A DNA stretch of 64,000 bases from NCBI GenBank assembly GCA_011009095.1, contig VTPC01090692.1:112443-176442 (forward strand), given 5' to 3'. Below, piece by piece: positions 50,319-60,280 of the stretch. The notes beneath the pieces were generated by a model, which was not told the origin of the DNA, ran no database searches, and saw only the letters and a list, made by a program, of their open reading frames with translations. Source of the DNA: Ignelater luminosus (taxonomy: Eukaryota; Arthropoda; Insecta; Coleoptera; Elateridae). Positions within the stretch are counted from its first letter, which is position 1; each line of letters begins with the position of its first letter. A program made the translations under genes and the position numbers.

Positions 50319-50654
50319 CTCATATTGGCACATCGCCCTGTGTCTAACAACACTCATACATTACATGTGCTCGCCTCATGGCTGTGCTAAAACCACTGGG
50401 GATCTCTTACCTTATTATATCCAATACCTTTTATGTCCTCTCTATTCCTTCCATGTATCGCCATGTTATCATTGACATGTTGTCCATAAAATTTATGTTG
50501 CTTTTGTGTTTTTTATTGCTTTATGTTTGCATCTCTTCTTACTTTTATAAATATTATCATTTATAACCATTAACATTGCTAAACAAAAATTATAAGTTGG
50601 TAAGTAGTTATTGTGAGCTTTTTTCTCTGCTTAATAAATGTTATTTAAAGACCT
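50319..50654 (+). repeat. inverted duplication d (right copy)
   Basis: Reverse complement of 46601-46936 apart from one base. In the corrected gene this is intronic sequence between the exons at 48608-48787 and 53235-53444. Confidence 0.93.
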
Positions 50655-53234
50655 GCATAATTAGTAAGAAAACAAATAAAGAAGTAAAGAAGCTCAATGG
50701 TTAATGGTTATAATAACATTTACATTTTAATGTTTGTATTCTTACTTTATAGCATGGTAAATTAGATGTTTGCATGCTTTTAGTAATTATTTAACTCACA
50801 TTACTGTTTCATATTGCTAATTTTAGTATGAATGAAATTAAAAAAAGGAGGTTTTTAAGATTTTCCATAAACATTAATGATTACAGACAGATTTGATTCA
50901 TCTTATATGTGCATCTTTTTCTCCAAGAAAAAATATTTGATGTAGAAGTTTTTCTAAATGACATTTTTGATTATTTATGAGGTTATGTTTGATGTACAGG
51001 GTAGCATTCAGAAATTACAGGCCTCGTGTGAGTGTGCACACCAATGGTGTGTCACCAAGAAATATGCCTGGTGTGTTAAACTTTCCTGGAGGTGTTTCAT
51101 GTGTAAACTCCAAAATGGCTTTCAAAATTGTGATCGAAAACTTGAAACGGATAATTCTTTACATACTTCTTTTTACAATTGAACACACCAGTAAGGAGTG
51201 GTGTGCTTAGTGTATGCCAAGCATACACCCAAAACTGAATTTCTGAATGCCTTGGATCTCAACGTGTTCCAGCTGTTAGGCTGATGTGGTATTGATAATT
51301 CTGGTAATCAAAAAAGAATTTCATAATTAAAAAATACTGTAGTTTTTCTTAAATTGATTATATTATTATTTCTTTGAAAAAGATCATTGATGTTTATGCC
51401 TAATCTTGATATTTCTATAAAATAATTATGCAGTATTTAGGGTGTTACGAGTTCTCTAGATGAATACTGATGTCGTATGCAATGTATATTTTTACTGAAA
51501 TAACAGCAGATATTCCTGACAAATTTGCAAGCTTCCTAGCTTCAGATGCTACCATTATGCAGTAACCAAAATAGCAAAAATGTAGTTTGTAATGCCTCAG
51601 CTCACATGTATTTTTGACTTAATTATTTAATAAAAAATAAAAGAAGGAAAATAAATAATAATGCTAGAACTAATATTAGAAAAGTTTGCTATTAACAAAC
51701 TTTAATGCTAATGTGTTTGTATACTAAAACAAATACCAAGAAATGAAAAGCATTAATATTATCTGCAATATCTACTGTTATTTCTGTAAAAACAGATGTG
51801 ATGTAAATCCCTTTTAGCTATCAGTATAAGGACTCATAAAGATTAAATGATAGGTTTGTAATATGAACATCATTTTTATACTTTTCTAACCGAGTGGGAT
51901 GAACAATATCAGTATAGATGTTCAAACGATTTACAAAGTGACATATATTGTTTTCTTGGGAGAATACCACCAACTTGGCCAAATTGTTATTTGAAATTTA
52001 GGTTATGTTTATACACTGCTCAAAATTTGAAGTGGGACATTGTAATTCTTAGAAGACGTAATTAAAAGGAAGATTTGTAACATTTTGTAAACGTTTTTGA
52101 ATTAGCATGGTCTTCATAAACACATATACATGAGTTAATTAATTGTATAATTGCAACTGTTAGTTGTTCTTTTGTTTTATACTCAAGAACTGCTATCTGC
52201 TGACATTGATGGCCAGAGCTACTAAAGTGAAAATAGGCTTGGTTTATCCATATACACTTTTTTAAGCATATCCTATAGTTTCAAGCGGCTACGATATTTA
52301 CAATAAGCGCTGTATGCAATTGTTTCAGTGCACACCTACTGATTATTATCTAGCCAAATTTGACAATTACATCACAACAACTGCTTGGTCCAAGTCCAAA
52401 TATATCAAGTACAGAAACTGCAACTCGGCTCTATATTACTTCAAAATAATTGACCTAATGTTGTGAGTTTGTGATGTATCCCACTTCAAATTCTGAGCAG
52501 TGTATTATGGTAAAATGGATTCCTGTTAAAACAAAATTTTTATAACCTAGTTGTCCATAAATACTTCTTTAGATATTTTCACTTAAGAGAACATCAAAAT
52601 CTTGATTTGTAAATATGAAGAAAATCTTAATGTAATGCAAATTGCAAATTATAACTAGTGACTGCATAATTGATAAGATAAAAATATTGAATGTTCTGGT
52701 CATTTCCAATTGTGATCGAAGATGCTATTTAGAATAAATTGAGTGTTTGTGGTGGTGTATGTTTTTGATTGTTCTAATTATTATTAATGCTTGTAACTAA
52801 CTCATATTAAATTAATCTAAGATTCAATCGTAGATGTATCAAGTATAAAAAAAATTGTAATATAGTGGTAACGCATAAGATGAGTATAGCAAAAGAATCA
52901 ATGAGATTTATTTCAGTTTTATAATAAATGTTGTTTTCTAAACCACTCTATTACATATTGAAAATGTTTTGCATGCTCAAATGCATAGAGCTCTTGCTTA
53001 GCTTTAATTTATATAAGTAACTTCTTTTAAGTTTGTCTTGTTTTTAGCTCTTTAATTTATTTTTTTTCTGTTCGATTATTATAAGTATTTATTAGAAAAT
53101 GTCAAAACTTATTTGGATAATTTCTATTCTCTTTTTGTATAAAATCTCATTGAGCTAATTTAAAGACATTCTTAGAGGATATAACAGCTAAATGTGTTTG
53201 TTGGGAGCAATGTTGTTAGCGGGATCTGTGACAG
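50655..53234 (+). other. tai intron
   Basis: AT-rich intron. It holds the MITE at 52014-52502. A region of about 51001-51252 is bordered by imperfect inverse runs (GCATTCAGAAATT and AATTTCTGAATGC) and may be another short element. Confidence 0.6.
52014..52502. mobile_element. 489-bp MITE with Tc1/mariner-type ends
   Basis: The left end CACTGCTCAAAATTTGAAGT and the inverse right end ACTTCAAATTCTGAGCAGTG match over about 27 bases, each flanked by TA. The interior has no transposase. Confidence 0.75.
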
Positions 53235-53444
53235 GTGTGTCGGGCAGTGGTACCACGTCTGAGTATGTAAGACAAGAGTTGCGAGCAGTAGTGGGAGCAC
53301 GTACGGGGCAGACTCAGCAGCAACAACAACAGCAGCAGCAACAGACCACCACGAGACCTTCTACTACGCAATTAATTAACCCGCAACAAGTCAGCGCTTC
53401 TGATCTCGAAGCCTTAGGTCTCTCATTTGAAATGCCTCCATCCG
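53235..53444 (+). CDS. tai: Taiman conserved C-terminal exon with polyQ
   Basis: After GTGACAG the exon opens with GT completing Gly, then VSGSGTTSEYVRQELRAVVG, which I take as a conserved C-terminal block of insect Taiman. A ten-Gln tract follows at 53315-53344 (mixed CAG/CAA), then QLINPQQVSASDLEALGLSF and EMPPSG. It ends one base into a Gly codon at donor GTAAGT. It is 210 bp with symmetric phase 1 ends, so it is a potential cassette exon. The upstream frame stays open for some codons, but no start is plausible there because the acceptor and phase both fit the preceding exon. Confidence 0.87.
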
Positions 53445-55040
53445 GTAAGTAACTGCATTTATAAAGTTACATTTTTATTTTTTTTTTTTTGTATTTACAT
53501 GAGCTTACATTGTTATGTTATATACTATTACTAGGAAATTTGAACAATATTTGTACATAAGAATGCTTTGTAAATGCAGAATAATTTTTATTTAAGATTC
53601 ATTCATAATGTAGAGGTAATTAAGAGGAAAATACGTATTGTAGTATGTAACTTGTTTTTTATCAAAAGTAAGTGCTTTGTAAATAGTTAATTTTTTGCAT
53701 CTTGTTATATTCAAAGTAAATAATCAAACAAACATTATTGATGATAATGAAGTTTTTTTTTGTCAAGCTAGCCTAATTGAAACAGAATCTAAATGCAAAG
53801 AGTTCATATATATTTTCTTGGTTGATAGTTATTGCATACAAAGTGTTTCAGGAAGAAAGGGAAATATTTGGAGGATGAGTTCAGGTTAAAATGAGAAGAA
53901 ATAAACCCATATGTTTAAGTCTGATTCTTACCCATTACAGAAATAGCGAGTTCTTAAATTGTTAGCACTTTTTTTCAACAAGGTAGCATTGCAAGCAATG
54001 GCTAAAATTGTTAGTTTATGCAACAAAAGTGCAAACGAGGGAGACATTACTTGATTGAACTACCAATCATTTAAGCAATCTACCTGAGCAATTAACAGTC
54101 TGTTGACAGACAAATGCATCAAGGTTGGTGGGTGATATTTTTTGAGAATATTTCAAATTAAATGTCTTCTGTGATGTTTGTAAAACCATTTTTGCAATTT
54201 ACTCAACAGCTTGATTGATACTTACAGCTTAAGAACTAATGTCTCTGCAACAGTTGAGAACTAGACTTATACATATGTGTTTGTTTTTACTTAGTTCACT
54301 TCAAATATTTCCCTTTCCTCCCAGAACACCCTGTTTATTTTACATTAGCAGAATGTTAAAGAGTAAATACTAAAAAACTAATGAAGAATACTCATAATCA
54401 AAACATCGATGGAAAAATTTAATTGAAAAAATTATACTATATATATGTGTACTTGTTAAGTTCTGATTTTACAAATCCAAACCCAGTGCTCTGCTTCTTT
54501 TATTGTTTACAGGCTATAGACCATTGTCATATAGTAGACATTTTCAACTACTTTTTTTTTTTGTAAAACAAATGCACTGGCAGAGTTTTTTTTTATGTTC
54601 CATAATCACCTGCATTAGTCCACTACACTTCTTTTCTGTTTACATTGGTGATTTGAAACCTCAACCAACTAATATTTCAAAGATTCGGTAATGAAACTTC
54701 ACCAGTTGAATGTTTTTGTTGATAGAGATCAAGTGTCTTAACTTTTTTGTCATATTGATATTGAAAAATTCAATTGAAATGAATTTTGCACTCAGCTTAA
54801 TGTATCACTGGTAAATCTTCAAAATTTATGTGGCATAGAAAACTAAAGGATACCATTTGATTCAAGTACCAATTTGTAAATCCAGTGCATGTGAAAAGGA
54901 TTGTAAAACTTCTTCTATAGAATAGCAGTAGGGAGTGCATCTTGTATATTTTGAATGAAGCACTTTTGTTTTTTCTATAAGTGTTGTTCTCATAACACTA
55001 TACATTTTTATTATTCTTGCCCAAAACTCTTCAAAATTAA

Positions 55041-55199
55041 CATGTTGAGTGCCAAACTAGATTTTGAAAATATCCAAGGGGCCATCAAAAAGCCAAAGTG
55101 CTCACAATAAACAGACACACCCAATAAATTTCCCTTGGGGTATGAGGTCTACTATGGCCCCATGAAGAACTTTGTGTCTGCTTGGCACTTAATGTGTTG
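55041..55199. mobile_element. 159-bp inverted-repeat element, possibly piggyBac-like MITE
   Basis: The left CATGTTGAGTGCCAAAC and the inverse right end CTTGGCACTTAATGTGTTG match imperfectly, and GGGGCCAT/ATGGCCCC are paired further inside. TTAA lies immediately left; the right flank is AATA, perhaps a mutated TTAA. Confidence 0.4.
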
Positions 55200-55499
55200 A
55201 ATAAGTTCTGGAATTAATGGCATATCATCTTACGGTGCAATAACACCAGGGCTTCAAGTTCTAAGGAGTTCATGAGAGAAAAGAAAAAATTAATTTTTGT
55301 TTTTAATGAGATATTTGGTATTTTCTTGTGAAGAATACAATATTAAACGTCAAGGAAGTATAGTAACACAAGAGAGATGGCATGTGAAATACTATTAAGA
55401 AGAGTTTGCAGAAGAAGGAATATCACAAATGATAACGAAAAGACAAAATGTCCAAAATGGGTGAACAGAAAGATGGAATCTATAAAATAGCATAGAAGC

Positions 55500-55900
55500 A
55501 GAGTGATGGGAACAAAATATCTTTCTTCTACATAAAAAAGGAAGTTCTAGCAAATGTGAGAATTATAGAGTGTTGTCTGTAGCATTAAGATTTGCTCACT
55601 CAGAAATTTCAAAGAAAGAACTGGAAGAACAATCTGCATTTAGACCAGGTAGAAGTATGCAAGAATGCATCTACATGATAAGAACTAACATAGAAAAAGG
55701 TTTATAGAAAGGTGAGGAACTTGAATAATCTTTATGGATACTAGAGCGAGCATCTGGTGGTAGAGTATCAAGAACTAAGATTTGGAACTTAAGCACTGTG
55801 TATGAAACAGTTGACGTCTAAAAGTATCAGAAATACAAGGATAATATTAAAATTTTTATTATATAAACTGCTCTTTCAAGGTGCACCTAGAGAAATAAAT
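55500..55900 (+). pseudogene. LINE RT pseudogene, first half
   Basis: The plus strand reads KKGSSSKCENYRVLSV, then EEQSAFRPGRSMQECIYMIR and TNIEKG, matching the LINE RT order 'HKKGD...ENYR.IS' and 'EEQ.GFR.GRST.D.I..LR...EK'. After stops and frame changes, a block like RVSRTKIW continues the palm entry. The catalytic FADD-containing part does not follow; it reappears beyond 57.2 kb after inserted elements. Confidence 0.75.
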
Positions 55901-56137
55901 CTTTAAATTGTGCATTTTTTGGAGTTTTGCTGTAATCAAAGCCCTGCACTATACCATGTAAATAAATTCAGAGGTGGAACTCAATAAAAATTGTGGGGTT
56001 TGAGAAATTTGACAAAAAAGGAACTTGGTTTGGTAAACAATTTGTTCCTGTACGTAAAAGAACCAAGAGTTTTTTCTGTCAAGGAACAATCAATATGAAA
56101 AAATAGATTGCTACTGTTTATTAAAACACATAGTAAC

Positions 56138-56696
56138 TTACAGTACCTCGCTGTATTATTATATCCATTTCAGTTTTGCTTTTAGTAATTCATTTGTAGA
56201 ATGGCATGCATGGAGTTTTTGAAACATGTAAAGTATTTTCTAGTAAAGTGCTTTATAAACAGCGCATTTTTCCGGGATAAATATTTTTCTATAGTTTACT
56301 GTTACAGAGTACAAGATGTTTAAATAAAGATTACCATTTTTTGCTACTTTTTAGTATCAGTATCTCAAAAACTACATAAGATGTTGAGATAAAATTTTCT
56401 GTAGAAGTATTGCTATAAGGGATCTATCATTTTATAAAATCTTGTAACTGATACTCTAGTCAAAGATAAAATGATAGATACCTTATAGCAATACTTCTAT
56501 GGTATACCAGCATACTACTTACTATATTCTGTAGTAAACCAAAGAAAAAAAATTGTCTTGGAAACATCACTGTTTATAAACGTGCTTTACTAGAAAATAC
56601 TTCAGATTTTTCAAAAACTCAGTACATACCATCTTACGAATGAATTACTAAAAAGAAGGCTGAGACGGGTATAATAACATGACAAAAGTACTGTAA
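56138..56696. mobile_element. 559-bp near-palindromic foldback element
   Basis: TTACAGTAC at 56138 is inverse to GTACTGTAA ending at 56696. Matching blocks continue inward: TTAGTAATTCATT, GAGTTTTTGAAA, GTATTTTCTAGTAAAG and TAGAAGTATTGCTATAAG, leaving a centre near 56440-56465. No coding. It lies between two halves of the LINE RT pseudogene. Confidence 0.7.
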
Positions 56697-56706
56697 AAGA
56701 CTATTT

Positions 56707-56910
56707 TGCACGACCGCCTGTACAATTGGCGCTTTACAACTAGTTGTCAATTATAAACATTTGCAATTAATTTTACGTATCGATGTTATAATGGCCCCAT
56801 ATTGATGTTGTAATGAAATCATGTGTTCCTATGATCTTGGCCAACTTTATTTTTTAATCTACCGTCAATGGTTTTTCTTTATTATTATTTTTTTTAAATA
56901 CGGTCGTGCA
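56707..56910. mobile_element. 204-bp element with TGCACGACCG ends
   Basis: TGCACGACCG at 56707-56716 is inverse to CGGTCGTGCA at 56901-56910, with more T/A matches outside. A diverged copy in opposite orientation lies at about 36960-37160. Confidence 0.6.
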
Positions 56911-56929
56911 AAAAATATTTTATACAACT

Positions 56930-57035
56930 CGAGTGTAAAGTGTGTTTTTTGAATTCGTAGAATTTATGGCACGAGCGACAGAGAGTGCCATAAACTTCCT
57001 ACTCATTTACTTTACACTCTTGTTATATAAATAAC
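56930..57035. repeat. short dispersed repeat with AGTGTAAAG ends
   Basis: ACTCGAGTGTAAAGT on the left pairs with ACTTTACACTCTTG on the right; a second pair (TTTATGGCAC/GTGCCATAAA) lies inside. Copy in inverse orientation at 36283-36375. The two neighbouring repeats occur together at both loci, so they may be parts of one element. Confidence 0.6.
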
Positions 57036-57219
57036 TATTTCGACCAGATCTATCACTCATATATTATGCTGAAAGCATTATTGATTGGTCCTACCAGAAA
57101 AACATCAATTTTGTAACCAACCAATTCTAAATGTACCAGAACAGTCCAATAGAAAGATACTGAGCTTTGATTAAATTAAATAAAACAGATACTTTTGTAT
57201 TTTTGATATCTTTAGAGGT

Positions 57220-57640
57220 CAACTGTTTCATGCAATCTTTACTTGCAAGAAAAGTCTTAAGGAAAACCTAAATTACGTAGAGCAATTAAAAGTGTAGATG
57301 AAAATGTGGAAAAAAATTTGAGATTAATAGGATGAATATGGAAGAAAGAGAACAATAGCAATTAATGAAATTATGAAGAAGAGCAATTAAAAGATAGAAC
57401 TTTATTATTGTATTTAGCACTGTATCAAATATTACAAATGTTTTAAGTATGGATGATGCTGCCATACTAATAGCAAAAACAGATGGAGACTACAAGTAAT
57501 TGAAATATGATAGAACTAAAAATTAACACAAATAAAAGTAAAATAATGAAAATAAACAATGAAAAATTCTACTGGTTATATGTAGAAACAAAAAAACAGT
57601 TTTATAAAATATTTTCTTTTGAATATAATTTCTGAATGGT
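57220..57640 (+). pseudogene. LINE RT pseudogene, second half
   Basis: At 57447 on the plus strand it reads MDDAAILIAKTDGDYK, matching the RT catalytic 'Y.DD.AI.A....D.Q' box with the Tyr region altered, followed after a frame shift by ELKINTNKSKIMKI, the 'GL.IN..KTK.M' motif. Order and strand agree with the first half at 55500-55900, so one LINE copy appears to have been split by later insertions. Confidence 0.7.
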
Positions 57641-59312
57641 GGTATCAACATTGAAAACCTCGAACTTTTAGAATAGAAAAGAAACTTAAACACGACATTT
57701 TAATGCAACGTGCTTTAATTTAAAAGTATCGAGTTCAGTTTTAATCTGAAGAATTCACAAGTTTCCATTCTAACCCATGTGTTGTGATTGCTTGTTTTCT
57801 ACAACAACAAATTCATGAAAAATCGCTGTGGATTCTGATTTCTAAATGCAGCATAAAAATTTAATTAAAAAATTATTCCAGGAATTTTTGCTTAAACTGG
57901 GATGATTGGGAACCCTTTTAGAAAATCCTCTTCTCACTCTAATACTGAAGTGAGGTTATGAAGTTATCTAATTGGCTGATTAAATGTTTTATTTAAAGAG
58001 GCATAACTTTATTCAGTTGACAATGTTAACTTTAACATAATGAGCTTTTTTGGATGCATATGCTCTAAATTAAATTATAGTTTTAGTTCTGAATGTACCA
58101 TACAATAGTTTCATAATAACTAATACTAGAAATTTTTATTTATTGAGAGACAGAGTTGATTCTATACTATTAATAAACAATCAAATATTGAATAAAATAT
58201 TAAAATATATTTTTCTCTTATTGTAAATATTATTGAAATTATTCTATAACAAATGATAAATTTTATTCTGCATTTACATCTATAGTGGGTTAAAGAAATT
58301 GGGATTGTCTTTTTTTATATATATATGTTGTATACATTTAATGGGTATTAATGTGTTTTTTTTATCTTAACTATTTATATAAGTTCAATTGGTTTTTGTA
58401 CAGTCCTTACAATTATCAATTTAACCTGGTTCTTTTGCACAAATTTTGTATTTGAATAAAAAATGTGAAATTCTAAGAGAAATTGGTTACGATTACACTA
58501 TATTTATTCCATCTTTTTTTTTGTACATTCCATTTAATAGTGTGCCTATGTGTATTACTAAACAAAAATAAGGGGCAGAATGTACGCATATTGTCTTTAT
58601 TCAGTAAATAATTTTTTTTTGTTTCTATCAAGAAAATATCATTAAGTTGCTGTTTTAAAATAACTACAGAATTGTATCTACAAGACAACTATCATTATCT
58701 TTTTATAGTCTTGTTAAATTCAAAACAAGCAAACATACCAAATTACAGAAATCACATCAATTTTCTAATTTATGGAATCAAACTTGTAAAACATTTCAGT
58801 ATGAAAACAATTGCCAATAATGTTTTATTGATGAAAATCTCGATTAAAAAATTCAAATAACTGATTTCCTTCTCAGAAACAGGTATCATCACTTTTAAAG
58901 AGCATCTTAACCTCTTTATGCAATACTGTAGCTAGTTTTTCTTGCACCTTGCGCAAGTTTTCATTTAAGAGCTCTTGAAGTGTGTTTAAATACAAATTAA
59001 ATAAATCAAGTTTGATTCAGCATCTTGTCTATGTACCTGTTACACCTAGTTCTGGTGTTGTCTCCATGCTTTAAACTGAATATGTGATTGCTATGTCAAA
59101 CTTGTCACAGGGAAGTTGTCATTTGTTTATTAATTTATTTTGTTTATATGGAAAACAGCAACATCATCTTTTTATAATGCAATTATTTTATTAAATTAAA
59201 GTAAAAAGTTGATTTGGCTTCAAAATTAAACTAAAATGTATGAAAATAATAATAAAGACAGTAAGCGTGATTCTGCAGGGAGTGCGTACAATGATGTCAT
59301 TGTTGCGTGCAG

Positions 59313-59392
59313 GTGCGAGTGAGAGCCCGAAACTTTGGGGTACGATGGGGTCAGATATGGGCTCAATGTCTCCACAGCCAGCGACCTCCAGG
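59313..59392 (+). CDS. tai: Taiman penultimate coding exon
   Basis: After TTGCGTGCAG, GT completes a Gly codon, then ASESPKLWGTMGSDMGSMSP and QPATSR, ending in phase 0 at donor GTAAGC. SESPK.WG.MG.DMGS looks like the conserved C-terminal signature of insect Taiman as I remember it. It is 80 bp, consistent with phase 1 in and 0 out. Confidence 0.87.
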
Positions 59393-59561
59393 GTAAGCTA
59401 CACACCTGTCCACTCACGCTGGCCCCGCTTGCTGATACTAACCTTGCTTGCATGCTGTGCTATATTATTATAAATAAACTTTTAATATTATTATTACTAT
59501 TACTATTATCTATTCTTTAAATACCTTTGATGCTTTTATTTGAATCGTTATTGTATTTCAG
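59393..59561 (+). other. 169-bp tai intron
   Basis: GTAAGC...TTGTATTTCAG, phase 0, with an imperfect ATT/ACT trinucleotide run in the middle (near 59485-59512). Confidence 0.85.
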
Positions 59562-59630
59562 AGTTCTATGGAGGAGGCCCGGCAAGGTGATCACAAGTCC
59601 TCTCTGCTGCAAAAACTGCTGTCGGAGTGA
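59562..59630 (+). CDS. tai: Taiman last coding exon with terminal LXXLL
   Basis: After TTGTATTTCAG the exon reads SSMEEARQGDHKSSLLQKLL, then SE and TGA at 59628-59630. The last residues form an LQKLL receptor box (59607-59621) only two residues from the end of the protein. From the first recognised coding exon to this stop, in corrected orientation, the coding sequence is about 1423 codons, a usual size for p160 coactivators. Confidence 0.9.
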   Translation, partial: SSMEEARQGDHKSSLLQKLLSE

Positions 59631-60280
59631 CCGCATGTACATAAATAAGTTATCTTTATATATATATATAAATATATATTATATATACATAATACTACTA
59701 GGTACCTCAACGGTTAAGTACCGCAGGCTGTAATCTAGACAGGTTAGCTGTATCAAGTGCATTACTACGTTGCTTGTTCGTTTCGTTAGGGTAGTGCGGA
59801 GCGAGGGAAGGCGCAGGGTCTGAGTGCAATTGTAAATAGATTGGGACTTGTTTATATTTATATATTTTATTAATTGGACTTGTTTAAATTCAGATTACGT
59901 AAGCGCTCCGGCGCCTGTTATTATTTGAATGTGTTTAGTGTTGTCTTCCTTTCAGTGAGTGTTCATGCTACGCATTACCAAAAATAGTAACTGTTAATAT
60001 TTTATATATAATTTAAATCACGTTATTGGAGAGCTCGTTTTGTTGGACATTGTGATAGGCGATCGCCATGTTACTGTTGCTAGGAGCGTTCCTAGACCTT
60101 ATATTAGTGCTAGCATTCATACTTGATTATTGTCAATTACACCCAGCCACTAAATTAAAAAAAATATGAACAAATTGACAGACAAAACATTATTTAATTA
60201 CACAGATATTTTTTGTACATTATTGGAGTTTTGAAATATATCTATATATTACAATAAAATATTATTTCTGTGTTTTTTAT
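59631..60280 (+). other. tai 3' UTR (predicted)
   Basis: Begins after the TGA. It holds an AT dinucleotide run (about 59656-59690) and a Pumilio-type TGTAAATA at 59831-59838. The end is placed just after the polyadenylation signal at 60253; transcript evidence is lacking. Confidence 0.5.
60253..60258 (+). terminator. tai: polyadenylation signal AATAAA
   Basis: Canonical hexamer about 620 bases after the stop, followed at 60268-60290 by a TG/T-rich tract (CTGTGTTTTTTATTG) suited to be the downstream element. Confidence 0.5.

Larger units (their letters stand above)
53445..59312 (+). other. 5.9-kb tai intron
   Basis: GTAAGT...GCGTGCAG, phase 1. It contains a possible piggyBac-type MITE (55041-55199) and the split LINE RT pseudogene (55.5-57.6 kb) with inserted inverted-repeat elements. 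No extra exon is required. Confidence 0.75.

Noticed and set aside
46689..50566. Identical 62-codon open frames at 46689-46877 (minus) and 50378-50566 (plus) as a small gene family
   Set aside because: They are the two copies of the 336-bp breakpoint duplication in non-coding intron sequence.
59240..59473. Plus-strand open frame extending through the penultimate tai exon
   Set aside because: Only 59313-59392 is bounded by consensus splice sites and conserved residues; the rest is intron read-through.
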